Notes: generated by a model not told the origin, from the letters alone. Shown: positions 46,740 through 55,123, counted from the first letter of the stretch. The stretch: 64,000 bases of DNA from Sporosarcina oncorhynchi (GCF_033304615.1 NZ_CP129118.1:3034001-3098000); one strand, 5' to 3'. Translations and numbers: made by a program.

Positions 46740-46940
46740 ATGGAACAAGGTAAAGTAAAATGGTTTAACGCAGAAAAAGGTTATGGCTTCATCGAACGTG
46801 AAGATGGCGACGACGTATTCGTACACTTCTCCGCAATCCAAGGCGACGGATTTAAAACACTTGAAGAAGGCCAAGACGTGACTTTCGAAATCGAACAAGG
46901 TCAACGTGGACTTCAAGCTACTAACGTTGAAAAAAACTAA
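46740..46940 (+). CDS. Cold-shock protein 1 (CspB/CspD-like)
   Basis: A 66-residue OB-fold RNA/ssDNA chaperone with RNP1 KGYGFIE and RNP2 VFVHFSAIQ. It is nearly identical to the product of the csp gene at 58921-59121, differing mainly at a few surface positions and the C-terminus. It melts mRNA structure during cold shock and growth. The strong SD AGGAGG is 8 nt before the ATG. The 114-nt leader implies post-transcriptional cold regulation. Confidence 0.96.
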   Translation: MEQGKVKWFNAEKGYGFIEREDGDDVFVHFSAIQGDGFKTLEEGQDVTFEIEQGQRGLQATNVEKN

Positions 46941-46956
46941 TTTAAATTAACCTTTC

Positions 46957-46987
46957 AAAACCACTTCTTTCGAGAAGTGGTTTTTTT
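46957..46987 (+). terminator. Terminator of csp gene 1
   Basis: AAACCACTTCT and AGAAGTGGTTT pair around a 4-nt loop and are followed by a run of T. Confidence 0.93.
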
Positions 46988-47132
46988 CTATCTTTTTTAG
47001 GGAAAACGCGAACTTCCAGCTCTTGATCATATCCTCCCTCCCGCGTACAAAACCGTTCTCCATGAAGTAAGACATTCTTCTACAATTCAGCTATGATAAG
47101 AGAATAGATGAAACTTCTGGGAGGACGATGAT

Positions 47133-49256
47133 ATGCGTACATTGGCGCGGTTTGTTACAAATTATTATAAATCCATTATCTTTGCCTGGGCCGCCCTGTT
47201 TATCGTGATGGCCATTTTAGCTATCCGGTTACCGGGACAGCTAGAAGGTGATGGATTCCGGATGGATGCAGAACACGAAAAAGTGATGAAGATTGCATCA
47301 GAGACATTCGATCTACCTGCTGAAACAATGTTTATCGTATTCGACAATGTGAAGGATGACAAAATCTCCACCACGTTGGATAAAGTTGAAAAGCTAAATT
47401 TAACTTCGGAAATCGTATCCCCTCTTGATAACACGGAGCAGTATACGGAAGAAGTATCCTACGCAATGTTGCATTTCGACAATGTGGAGCGTGACATGTC
47501 GGCTGTGGTAACAGATATCCGCGAGAAAATCGGAGACGAGAATGGAATCGTCTTAACTGGGCAATCCGCTTTCACAAAAGACATTAACGCAGCTAGTCAG
47601 CGTGATTTGATGAAAGCGGAAGCGATTGGTTTACCCATTGCGATCATTGTCTTGCTATTCGCTTTCGGTACAATCATGGCGTCGATGGTACCCTTGATCG
47701 TTGGTGTGACGACAATTGCGACGACATTCGGTATTTTATCTCTTATCGGGGGACAGATGGATCTGGCGATTTTCGTATTGAATATCGTTCCGATGCTAGG
47801 ACTCGCACTGAGTATCGACTTCTCATTGCTGTTCATCAGCAGATATCGGGAAGAGCGGTTAAAAAGTGATGTGTTGGAGGCCGCAGCAACAACTATTCAG
47901 ACAGCCGGCCGATCGGTTATTTTCTCTGCTTTTTGTGTATTCATCGGTCTTGGGGCAATGTTCCTTATCCAAGTCGAGATTTTCCAAAATATCGCACTCG
48001 GTGGCATGATTGTTGTTGCCATGGCTGTACTCAGTTCAGTCACGTTGCTCCCAGCAATTTTAATAGCACTCGGTGACCGTCTGAATAAAGGACGAATCAT
48101 CAAAGTGAAGGAGACAGGTTCGGACAAATGGAGAAAATTCGCAAATGCCGTCATTAAGCGACCTATACTCATTACAATCGGTGCTTTTATTCTCCTTGGA
48201 ATCGCTGTCATTCCTGTGAAAAATATGGATTTGACGATTCCGCAAATCGATTCATTGCCGCTTTCATATGATTCACGAGCTTCTTATGAGCTTATGGATG
48301 ACACTTTTGGATTGGGCGACCAATCGAGTGTATATATTGTTGCGAATCGTCCAGGGGGTTGGTCAGACGGAGATGGTTTGCGAGATTTACAAGCGTTGCA
48401 GGAAGATTTGGTCGCTGATTCGTTAGTCGATGATGTGACGACAATTTTCACGGCAAGTGGCGTATCTTCCGCTGAAGAGTGGGAGCAGGCAATGCAAGTG
48501 CCCGACATGCAGGCGCAACTTGAACCGCTACTCGATGCATTTGTGAAGGACAATCAATTGTTGATTCCTGTGACTCTTAATGCGAAAGGTTCGACAGACG
48601 AAGCTCAACAATGGTCACGTGATTGGTCGGCAAATGCTGATTGGAACTTGCTTGTCGGTGGGGAACCAAAGTTCAACCAGGAAATTTTTGATGAAATCTT
48701 CGATAATATTGTGTATGTATTATTGGTTATTTTAATTTCAACGTTTATCATTCTCATGATTGCGTTCCGATCAATCTTGATTCCTTTCAAAGCTATTGTC
48801 ATGAATATCGTTGGATTGTCAGCGACATTTGGGATTCTCGTGTACATTTTCCAATACGGCCATTTCGGATTGCATCCAGGAACAATCGCTTTAATTATTC
48901 CAGTTATCGTTTTCAGTCTAGTATTCGGCTTGAGTATGGACTATGAAGTGTTCCTCATTTCACGTATGCAGGAAGAATACGCGAAGACATTCGATAATGA
49001 TTACGCGACCGTCGAAGGGCTTGCAACGACGAGTAAAATCATTACGTCCGCCGCGTTAATCATGATTGTGCTCACTGGAGCTTTCGCATTTACGGACGTC
49101 ATGCCCGTCAAACAAATCGGTGTTGGTATAGCGATTGCAGTTGCCATTGATGCAACCATTATCCGGTTGTTGCTTGTACCGAGTTTGATGAAATTGTTCG
49201 GCAAGTGGAATTGGTGGCTGCCTTTTGGGAAGGGCACATATAAAGCAGATAAATAA
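47133..49256 (+). CDS. MMPL/RND-type membrane exporter (YdfJ-like)
   Basis: A 707-residue protein with two repeats of one helix, an extracytoplasmic domain and five helices. The sterol-sensing-type segments contain LSIDFSLLFISRYREE and GLSMDYEVFLISRMQEE, the conserved Asp/Tyr proton-relay region of MMPL proteins. B. subtilis YdfJ is the nearest named relative. It probably exports lipids or hydrophobic compounds by proton motive force. A single gene with a terminator; TATGAT upstream may be its -10. Confidence 0.88.
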   Translation: MRTLARFVTNYYKSIIFAWAALFIVMAILAIRLPGQLEGDGFRMDAEHEKVMKIASETFDLPAETMFIVFDNVKDDKISTTLDKVEKLNLTSEIVSPLDNTEQYTEEVSYAMLHFDNVERDMSAVVTDIREKIGDENGIVLTGQSAFTKDINAASQRDLMKAEAIGLPIAIIVLLFAFGTIMASMVPLIVGVTTIATTFGILSLIGGQMDLAIFVLNIVPMLGLALSIDFSLLFISRYREERLKSDVLEAAATTIQTAGRSVIFSAFCVFIGLGAMFLIQVEIFQNIALGGMIVVAMAVLSSVTLLPAILIALGDRLNKGRIIKVKETGSDKWRKFANAVIKRPILITIGAFILLGIAVIPVKNMDLTIPQIDSLPLSYDSRASYELMDDTFGLGDQSSVYIVANRPGGWSDGDGLRDLQALQEDLVADSLVDDVTTIFTASGVSSAEEWEQAMQVPDMQAQLEPLLDAFVKDNQLLIPVTLNAKGSTDEAQQWSRDWSANADWNLLVGGEPKFNQEIFDEIFDNIVYVLLVILISTFIILMIAFRSILIPFKAIVMNIVGLSATFGILVYIFQYGHFGLHPGTIALIIPVIVFSLVFGLSMDYEVFLISRMQEEYAKTFDNDYATVEGLATTSKIITSAALIMIVLTGAFAFTDVMPVKQIGVGIAIAVAIDATIIRLLLVPSLMKLFGKWNWWLPFGKGTYKADK

Positions 49257-49272
49257 GTAAAACTAACTAAAT

Positions 49273-49318
49273 AAAAGCGCCTGACTCAATGGAAATATCC
49301 ATTACGTCAGGCGCTTTT
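49273..49318. terminator. Bidirectional terminator after the MMPL gene
   Basis: AAAAGCGCCTGAC and GTCAGGCGCTTTT form a 13-bp stem, with an inner AATGG/CCATT pair. Confidence 0.92.
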
Positions 49319-49321
49319 TCA

Positions 49322-49453
49322 TTAATCTACAATAACGGTTGTCGTTTCATCAGGTGAGTCCTTATCAAATTCGGCCATCATCGTGAAATAAATGGCTGCT
49401 GAAATAGCAATAACGAATAGGACGAGCCCGATAACAAGCGTTCTTCCATTCAC
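49322..49453 (-). CDS. 43-residue single-span membrane protein
   Basis: A small gene starting with GTG, MNGRTLVIGLVLFVIAIS, with one membrane helix (about 5-25) and an acidic tail (FDKDSPDETTT). It overlaps the stop of the upstream 162-residue gene by four bases (GTGA), a classic translational-coupling arrangement, and ends right at the terminator. I know no family. The coupling and clean hydrophobic helix support it as real. Confidence 0.65.
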   Translation of the reverse strand: MNGRTLVIGLVLFVIAISAAIYFTMMAEFDKDSPDETTTVIVD

Positions 49454-49938
49454 TCGGCTTCACCCCCGTTTTTGACAAGTTTGAAGTTCTCTTCTTTCAA
49501 ATAAGTGATTGCTTCACTATAATCACCAAAGCTTTCCTCCAAGTTAGGACCGTGATAGATGTTAAAGAATTGGTCTTCTTCGACTAACTTCAAGTTATGG
49601 CCATCCTCGTTCGCCCATAATTCTTCGCGGATTTCAGCTTCTGTTTCATCTTCTTCGTCATCTGTCGACAAGTAACGGATTGCATCTAGAATCGTCTTTT
49701 TCAATTCTTCTTCAGATGCTTCTCGGATATTGACAAGTCCACGATCATCGGGTTCGTATCCTTCAATGCCTTCAACATATACAAACCCATTTCCATTTGG
49801 ATGAAGATGCTGAACGACGACCGTCTTTTCATATAAGCTGTCTTCAAAATGGTAGTTAACCCGCTTCATTGAAACTTCTTTGCGTGTCAGTCCAGGAATC
49901 GTTTCGATGATTTGTTGTTTTTGCTCAAATGTAAGCAT
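49450..49938 (-). CDS. Uncharacterised acidic protein
   Basis: A 162-residue cytosolic protein, not recognised. The N-terminal half is mixed alpha/beta (RVNYHFEDSLYEKTVVVQHL, GNGFVYVEGIEGY). A run of acidic residues follows (STDDEEDETEAEIREEL), then a C-terminal YHGPNLEESFGDYSEAITYL segment. There is no signal peptide. It is cotranscribed with the 43-residue membrane protein that overlaps its end, so the two may work together at the membrane (inference). Confidence 0.75.
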   Translation of the reverse strand: MLTFEQKQQIIETIPGLTRKEVSMKRVNYHFEDSLYEKTVVVQHLHPNGNGFVYVEGIEGYEPDDRGLVNIREASEEELKKTILDAIRYLSTDDEEDETEAEIREELWANEDGHNLKLVEEDQFFNIYHGPNLEESFGDYSEAITYLKEENFKLVKNGGEAE

Positions 49939-49982
49939 AATTTTGCCACTCTTTCTATATCAATTGTGTGTTTAGTATACCA

Positions 49983-50633
49983 TCATTCTTCATTCACCGT
50001 TAAACCAAGCATACGCGCAAATCCGATGGCTTGTTCATTAGAAACGACACACCCTACAATTTTGCTTAGCGAAACTTCGATACGGTCATATGTATTATCC
50101 GACAGATCAACGCCGTTCAGATCTGTTTCCGAGAAGTTCGCATTATGCAGTTTGCATTTTTTGAAACGAACCGGCTTGAAGGTACATTCGTAGAAGTCAC
50201 TATCTTCAATACTCGAGTTCGCAAATTCTACTTCCTTCATGCTCGCGAAATTGAAATTCGAATAACGCACATCACAATCGTCAATAAGCATATGTCCGAT
50301 AGTAGAATTGGACAGATCGGCTCCCGTCAATTTAGAGTTAACAATTTCACATCGATGCAGCATCGCTTTCTCCAAATGAACATTAGAGAAATCACAGCGC
50401 TCAAATCGGCAATCGACGAACTCCATCCCGCGCCAATTACCCGATGCAAACGACACATCCTTAAACAAGCAATTATCGAAAACTAGCCGTTCATCTTCCG
50501 CATCCGGCATTACTCCACCTTCAATACGCACTTGTTCAATAAACCCTTCCCTACTCCAAATATCCCCCGGCCGAATCAGCTGAAGATCCGCCGATAGCTT
50601 CGGCTTCTGGCGCTTATCTTTCACTTTCGTCAA
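49983..50633 (-). CDS. Pentapeptide-repeat protein
   Basis: A 216-residue right-handed quadrilateral beta-helix protein. Repeats of the A(D/N)LxX type run through the middle (CRFERCDFSNVHLEKAML, SKLTGADLSNSTIG, NFNFASMKEVEFANSSI). Related proteins include Qnr-like DNA mimics and many of unknown role; no specific target is visible. The start is a TTG at 50633 behind GGGGGAGA. It follows the 32-residue membrane protein gene by 12 nt and is likely cotranscribed with it. Confidence 0.85.
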   Translation of the reverse strand: MTKVKDKRQKPKLSADLQLIRPGDIWSREGFIEQVRIEGGVMPDAEDERLVFDNCLFKDVSFASGNWRGMEFVDCRFERCDFSNVHLEKAMLHRCEIVNSKLTGADLSNSTIGHMLIDDCDVRYSNFNFASMKEVEFANSSIEDSDFYECTFKPVRFKKCKLHNANFSETDLNGVDLSDNTYDRIEVSLSKIVGCVVSNEQAIGFARMLGLTVNEE

Positions 50634-50645
50634 TGCATTCTCCCC

Positions 50646-50744
50646 CTATCTCGTTTTCCATTCAATAATAATGACAAGCACGATGACGACAATAAACGCC
50701 AACAGATAAAACCAATTTGGAACCGAACTAATTCCACTGAACAT
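50646..50744 (-). CDS. 32-residue single-span membrane protein
   Basis: A very short gene, MFSGISSVPNWFYLLAFIVV in its first twenty residues, with one strong helix and a basic end (EWKTR). AAAGGGGG is placed 8 nt before the ATG, and the stop lies 12 nt before the pentapeptide-repeat gene. It is the gene immediately downstream of the array at 50816-51137. Support comes from the ribosome site and hydrophobic profile. Confidence 0.6.
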   Translation of the reverse strand: MFSGISSVPNWFYLLAFIVVIVLVIIIEWKTR

Positions 50745-50815
50745 GCAACGAACCCCCTTTTTCCGAATAAAGCATAGCGAAAAATTCGGGTATAGCCGCT
50801 TCTCTCCCTATAACG

Positions 50816-51020
50816 TTTCGATACAACGCGGCTACTTTTCGATACGCGACGGCTATGTTTCGTTGCGCGTTCTACGTTTCGTTACGAAGCCGTTACGTTT
50901 CGTTACGACGCAGCTACTTTTCGATACGCGACAGCTACGTTTCGTTGCGCGTTCTACGTTTCGTTGCGAAGCCGTTACGTTTCGATACGACGCAGCTACG
51001 TTTCGTTGCGCGCTCTACGT
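50816..51020 (+). repeat. 21/19-bp tandem array E1 (core TTTCGTTRCG), 10 units
   Basis: TTTCG starts at 50816, 50837, 50858, 50877, 50898, 50919, 50940, 50959, 50980 and 51001. The steps are 21 bp except two of 19, and the 19-bp unit has the same sequence both times. It lies between rlmA-like and the 32-residue gene, both on the minus strand, and runs straight into array E2. Confidence 0.92.
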
Positions 51021-51024
51021 CGTG

Positions 51025-51137
51025 CTATCCACCGCTTGTGCGGACTTTATCACCGCTTCTCGACCTGTTATCACCGCTTACTCGCACTTTATCACCGCTT
51101 GCAGACAAGTTATCACCACTCGCCCATGTTATCCCTA
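51025..51137 (+). repeat. 21-bp tandem array E2 (core TTATCACCGC), 5-6 units
   Basis: TTATCACC at 51047, 51068, 51089 and 51110 (21-bp steps), a shortened copy at 51129 after 19 bp, and a degenerate CTATCCACCGC at about 51025. It ends six bases from the rlmA-like stop codon; no terminator is seen between them. The same words occur at 5569-5608. Confidence 0.9.
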
Positions 51138-51142
51138 TAAAC

Positions 51143-52006
51143 CTACCGTCTAATACCCCAAATGACACGCAAGTCAATCGTTATCTCCCGAATCCCTATG
51201 CGCAACGCTTCCTCAATCTTCTCTTCACTCGCACCCCACGTTAGTGGAGTCATATGGATAAGTGGAACGAGAAGTCCTTCGGGCAATTCAAATGTATACG
51301 TCACTCGCTCCGATTGAACGTCATCAAAGTGTTCCGCAAACCGGCCGACCGGGTCTGACTCTTCTTTTTGCGGCTTGCCTTCATAGAACACTTCCCGCAA
51401 CTCTTTTAAATAGCCACTTTCCGGGACGACTTTCAATACAGTACCACCTGGTTTCAGAAGTCTAGTGAACTCCGCAAAATTGGCTGGTGACAATACGTTC
51501 AGGATGACATCGATCTGTTCATCTCGAAACGGCATCGCTGCAAGATCCGCCACGCTCCAGACGAAACCTGGATAGTTTTTTGACGCAGCCACAATTCCTT
51601 CCTTCGCGAGGTCGATGCCGATACCGACAATTCGGGATTCCAATTGTGCATGAATCGTGGATAAATGCGTGCCTTCCCCGCAACCTGCATCCAGTACAAC
51701 GGGGTTGTCCACATCTACAATTTGTTGCTTTATTAAATGAAAAAGTTTTTGAATCACTGGCGCAAAAAAGCCACTACTCATTACAGCCGTACGTGCTTCA
51801 AATAGTGACTTATCATACTTCGTCATATGGGCTTGCGGTGCCAAATTGACGTAGCCACTCTTCGCTAAGTCGAATGAGTGCCCGTTCTCACATACAAGAC
51901 TCGCCTGATCTGCCATCTGCATCGATGCCGAACAGATTGGACAGCTGAAGAGCCCCGCATTCCTTTCCATCACTTTCACGTTTTGCATCTTCTTAGATAG
52001 CTTCAT
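51143..52006 (-). CDS. rlmA: RlmA-type 23S rRNA guanine-N1 methyltransferase
   Basis: A 287-residue enzyme with an N-terminal zinc ribbon (FSCPICSASM, LVCENGHSFDLAKSGYVNL) and a SAM domain with VVLDAGCGEGTHL and the NVLSPANFAE loop. This is the RlmA(I/II)/TlrB architecture, which methylates G745 or G748 of 23S rRNA; which of the two cannot be told here. The ATG at 52006 gives MKLSKKMQNVKV. It is divergent from the CAP-domain gene. Confidence 0.88.
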   Translation of the reverse strand: MKLSKKMQNVKVMERNAGLFSCPICSASMQMADQASLVCENGHSFDLAKSGYVNLAPQAHMTKYDKSLFEARTAVMSSGFFAPVIQKLFHLIKQQIVDVDNPVVLDAGCGEGTHLSTIHAQLESRIVGIGIDLAKEGIVAASKNYPGFVWSVADLAAMPFRDEQIDVILNVLSPANFAEFTRLLKPGGTVLKVVPESGYLKELREVFYEGKPQKEESDPVGRFAEHFDDVQSERVTYTFELPEGLLVPLIHMTPLTWGASEEKIEEALRIGIREITIDLRVIWGIRR

Positions 52007-52132
52007 AACATAACCCCGATCCCTTATTGTTCTTCTAGTATACCGTCTTTTCGTACGCACTTAAACTATCGATAGTTTACACTGTATCTATCGCCACTTC
52101 TCCGGGTACAATAGTAGAAAGGAGATGATCGT

Positions 52133-53263
52133 TTGAAACGTATTTTTCTATTTATCATTCTCATAGTTGGTGTCTATATCGCAAAACCTTTATGGGAAGA
52201 GCCTGTTTCAAAGTACGTCGACCTCTCCTTCCTGAATCCAGTAGACGAAAAAATAAATTCCATCCTGAATAAAGAATCCGTTACATCCGCAATGAGTTCC
52301 ATTCGAGATACGGTTAATGACGTCACTGTCTTCATCACATCGAAGTCGTCAGGAGTGGAACGGATTCTGCCTGACAAAGTCGACAAACCGGACTTGATGA
52401 AACCCGATCACTCCGCTATTTCCATTCATAATATTGAACTTGGCGCAACCGAAGCCGAAGTGAAAGCGGAACTTGGCGAATCAAAAAACCGCACCTTGAA
52501 TGATTACGGGACAGAGTGGGTCACTTATCATGAAGATTACCAAAACTTCATCATGGTCTCGTTTGATGAAAAACGGGAAGTGAATGCACTGTATACAAAT
52601 GATGACCTTATTACTTCAAAAGCAGGAATTCACTACGGCAGCACGAAGGAAGAAGTCCGAAACGCATACGGCACTCCTCTGAAAGAGATACGCAAAGGGT
52701 TCGGCATTTACATCCTTCAGGATAATGAAGGGATGGATCTCTTTAAGACAGGCGACAGCTATACGTATGTCTTTTATGATATACATGAAGGCACTACAGT
52801 GACGGCCATTCAGATTGTCACGCATGCACTTGAACACCAGAAATCCGGAATGTACGCAGCAGGAGATGCGTCTTTGCGCAACGGATTTGAACAGCAACTG
52901 TTCGATTTGACGAACGCCGCCCGTGTTCGGCATGGACGCTCGATTTTGCGTTGGAATGATGCGATTTCTGAAACCGCTCGAAAACATAGTGTAGATATGG
53001 CCATTAATAATTATTTCAGCCATGATAACTTGAAAGGGCAGTCGCCATTTGACCGGATGAAAGTAGATTCCATTAAGTATCGCAGAGCTGGCGAGAATTT
53101 AGCGTATGGCCAGTCCAGCAGCATTTTTGCGCATGAAGGACTGATGAATTCGAAAGGCCATCGAGACAATATTTTAATTGAAGATTATAGTCATCTTGGC
53201 ATTGGTGTCGCGTTCAACGAGGAATTCCAGCCTTATTATACGGAAAACTTCTTTTTGCAATAA
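52133..53263 (+). CDS. ylbC: YlbC-like exported CAP/SCP domain protein
   Basis: A 376-residue protein with an N-terminal signal/anchor (MKRIFLFIILIVGVYI), a CAP-associated domain (about 95-235) and a C-terminal SCP domain. ARKHSVDMAINNYFSHDNL and AGENLAYG contain the conserved His/Glu of the CAP cavity. It matches YlbC; function is unproven, possibly at the cell wall or spore. The start is TTG, 8 nt after AAAGGAGAT. Confidence 0.88.
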   Translation: MKRIFLFIILIVGVYIAKPLWEEPVSKYVDLSFLNPVDEKINSILNKESVTSAMSSIRDTVNDVTVFITSKSSGVERILPDKVDKPDLMKPDHSAISIHNIELGATEAEVKAELGESKNRTLNDYGTEWVTYHEDYQNFIMVSFDEKREVNALYTNDDLITSKAGIHYGSTKEEVRNAYGTPLKEIRKGFGIYILQDNEGMDLFKTGDSYTYVFYDIHEGTTVTAIQIVTHALEHQKSGMYAAGDASLRNGFEQQLFDLTNAARVRHGRSILRWNDAISETARKHSVDMAINNYFSHDNLKGQSPFDRMKVDSIKYRRAGENLAYGQSSSIFAHEGLMNSKGHRDNILIEDYSHLGIGVAFNEEFQPYYTENFFLQ

Positions 53264-53304
53264 AAAAAACGGCTCGCGCTTAATTTTGGCGCAGGCCGTT
53301 TTTT
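53264..53304. terminator. Bidirectional terminator, ylbC / SOD-like
   Basis: AAAAAACGGC and GCCGTTTTTT pair, with an inner CGC/GCG. Confidence 0.9.
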
Positions 53305-53308
53305 CTAT

Positions 53309-53860
53309 TCATTTTCCGATTGCCGCACATGCGACTCGATTCCCAGAATCTCCAGCAGGATCCGTTTTGTAATCATCCGCCTTTTCATGAATGACGATTG
53401 CTGTTCCGCCTTCTTTCACGATGGAGTTTTCAAGGCCCGGTTTCAACGTGACTTCAGACGTCGTCAGCTTCATGGACAACTTGCCGTATTCATCTACTTC
53501 GATATTCGGTAAATCTCCGAGATGAAAGCCTTTTGGATTGTCAAAGCCGTGTTCTTTTCCGGTCGGGTTAAAATGTCCCCCTGCAGATTTAAAATCGGGT
53601 GGAGAACACGTACCTGTTTCATGGATATGGATGCCATGCACACCTGGCGCCAAATCTTGCGCTTCCACATGGATACTAACCCCTTCCGGTTCCTGTACAA
53701 GCGACACTTCTCCAATCGGTTCCCCTTTCGTATCGATGAGCGGTGCCACAATCGCTTTCACCTGTTCTCCACTGACAGGCATTTTCTTATCTTTCTTGCC
53801 GCAACCTGCAATGACAAGCACGACACTTATTGCCATCAGGATGATTAGCTTTTTCTTCAT
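53309..53860 (-). CDS. Cu/Zn superoxide-dismutase-like lipoprotein
   Basis: A 183-residue exported lipoprotein (signal end LVIAGCGKK). The SOD fold is clear. All metal ligands expected of active Cu/Zn SOD appear: His pair in GIHIHETGTC, bridging His in GGHFNP, His in KEHG, His and Asp in FHLGD, and the last His in VIHEKADD. The disulfide Cys pair (GTCSPP, RVACAAIG) is present. B. subtilis YojM is the nearest known relative and is described as lacking full copper ligation, so this one may be more active. Confidence 0.88.
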   Translation of the reverse strand: MKKKLIILMAISVVLVIAGCGKKDKKMPVSGEQVKAIVAPLIDTKGEPIGEVSLVQEPEGVSIHVEAQDLAPGVHGIHIHETGTCSPPDFKSAGGHFNPTGKEHGFDNPKGFHLGDLPNIEVDEYGKLSMKLTTSEVTLKPGLENSIVKEGGTAIVIHEKADDYKTDPAGDSGNRVACAAIGK

Positions 53861-53973
53861 GAACGATTCCTCCTCCAATTTCACTCTTGCCAAGTTTGCC
53901 CATACGGCTAGGAATTATGTATGGGAATATTCTCCACTCCAGCAGTAAGAAATTACGAGCGAGAAACTCATAC

Positions 53974-54021
53974 AAAAACCCCGCTATCCATTCCTTTTTC
54001 TCGGAATGAACAACGGGGTTT
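53974..54021 (-). terminator. purC terminator
   Basis: On the minus strand AAACCCCG/CGGGGTTT with an inner CATTCC/GGAATG stem, followed by TTTG. Confidence 0.8.
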
Positions 54022-54028
54022 CATTTGA

Positions 54029-54709
54029 TTACCCTAGGATTAGTTTCTCTAGATCCATTGGTGAAATATATTGCCCTTCTTTATAAACACGCATATTACC
54101 GCCTGAAATTTCATCAATCAGCATGACGTTTCCTTCGCTGTCACGTCCGAACTCAAGCTTGATATCGTATAATTCAAGACCTTTAGCAGCAAGTTCGTCT
54201 TTTACGACTAATGAAATTTCTTTCGTCAACTTTTCTAGAACGACATATTCTTCATTCGTCAGAATGCCGAGTTGAGCAAGTGCGTCTTTTGAAATTGGTG
54301 GATCATTTCGGTCATCATCTTTGATCGTCACTTCAACAAACGCATCAAGAGGTTGTCCTTTTTCACAATAAGCTCCGTATCGACGCAGGAAGCTGCCGAC
54401 TGCACGGAAACGGCAGATGACTTCAAGTCCCTTGCCAAAAACAGTTGCGGTCTTCACAGTCATAGACGATTCGTCGATATCCGATGCGATGAAATGTGTC
54501 GGAATCTTCTTCTCCGCCAACTTCTCAAAGAAGAATGAAGTCATGCGCAAGCCCGATTGACCTGCACCTTTAATTGTCAGTCCTACTGTGTTCGCACCCG
54601 GATCAAACACTCCGTTCTCACCCGTTACATCATCTTTAAATTTCAATAATACATTGCCATCTTCCAATTTATAAACGTCTTTCGTCTTTCCTTTATACAC
54701 AAGTTCCAT
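54029..54709 (-). CDS. purC: SAICAR synthetase, orphan copy
   Basis: A 226-residue phosphoribosylaminoimidazole-succinocarboxamide synthase, the aspartate-adding ATP-dependent step of purine synthesis. VYKGKTKDVYKLEDG (ATP loop), FDPGANTVGL, RAVGSFLRRYG and KLEFGRDSEGNVMLIDEISG are diagnostic. It is not in a pur operon here and is slightly short. Some Bacillales carry such a lone copy. The upstream start codon GTG (54715) is possible but too close to GAGG. Confidence 0.9.
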   Translation of the reverse strand: MELVYKGKTKDVYKLEDGNVLLKFKDDVTGENGVFDPGANTVGLTIKGAGQSGLRMTSFFFEKLAEKKIPTHFIASDIDESSMTVKTATVFGKGLEVICRFRAVGSFLRRYGAYCEKGQPLDAFVEVTIKDDDRNDPPISKDALAQLGILTNEEYVVLEKLTKEISLVVKDELAAKGLELYDIKLEFGRDSEGNVMLIDEISGGNMRVYKEGQYISPMDLEKLILG

Positions 54710-54764
54710 GCCCACGTTTCCTCTCTATTCGAAAATGTAGTGAATCAGACCACGCAGAGTCCGA

Positions 54765-54948
54765 TTTGCCAAGTGAATTACGAAAAATCCGCTTTGCCAA
54801 GCGAATTACGAAGAATTCGCTTTGCCGTATCTCTGCGTTCTTTGCAGAGATTAAGGCAGAAGATTTTCCCTCTGCGTTCTTTGCAGAGATAAAGGCAGAA
54901 GATTTTCATTCTGCGTTTTTTGCAGAAATTAAGGCAGCCTTTAATTCC
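54765..54948 (+). repeat. Hairpin-rich repeat cluster (28-bp and 39-bp units)
   Basis: First a 28-bp unit, TTTGCCAAGCGAATTACGAA plus eight bases, at about 54765, 54793 and a partial at 54821. Then come three copies of a 39-bp unit starting TCTGCGTTCTTTGCAGA at 54832, 54871 and 54910. Each can fold (CGCTT/AAGCG and TCTGC/GCAGA). It lies between divergent purC and the metal operon. The rest of the 408-bp gap holds the Crp/Fnr site. Confidence 0.85.
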
Positions 54949-55038
54949 CCCATAACGCTAAGTACAGGGTCTTCAACTCGTTCTAGTTCTTCTTTCATCT
55001 ATAGTATAAAGCACTTTCACTCCGATAAAAAGGGAAAA

Positions 55039-55081
55039 CTTGATGGGGGTCAAGGTTTCATTCTGAAATCTATCTTATGAT
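55039..55081 (+). promoter_or_regulatory. Crp/Fnr-type operator and promoter of the metal operon
   Basis: CTTGA-N6-TCAAG (55039-55054) contains TTGA-N6-TCAA, the FNR-class consensus. TATGAT at 55076-55081 is a likely -10 and no good -35 is present. The site centre is about 41.5 bp before the predicted start, the class II activator position. Confidence 0.72.
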
Positions 55082-55123
55082 GTAGTCAAGAAGAAGAAAA
55101 CAATTACATGGAGGTAGAGGAAA

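Noticed and set aside
54766..55080. 104-residue frame with repeated FFAEIKAEDF units
   Set aside because: It is the translation of the 39-bp hairpin repeats (39 is divisible by three) and overlaps the Crp/Fnr promoter.
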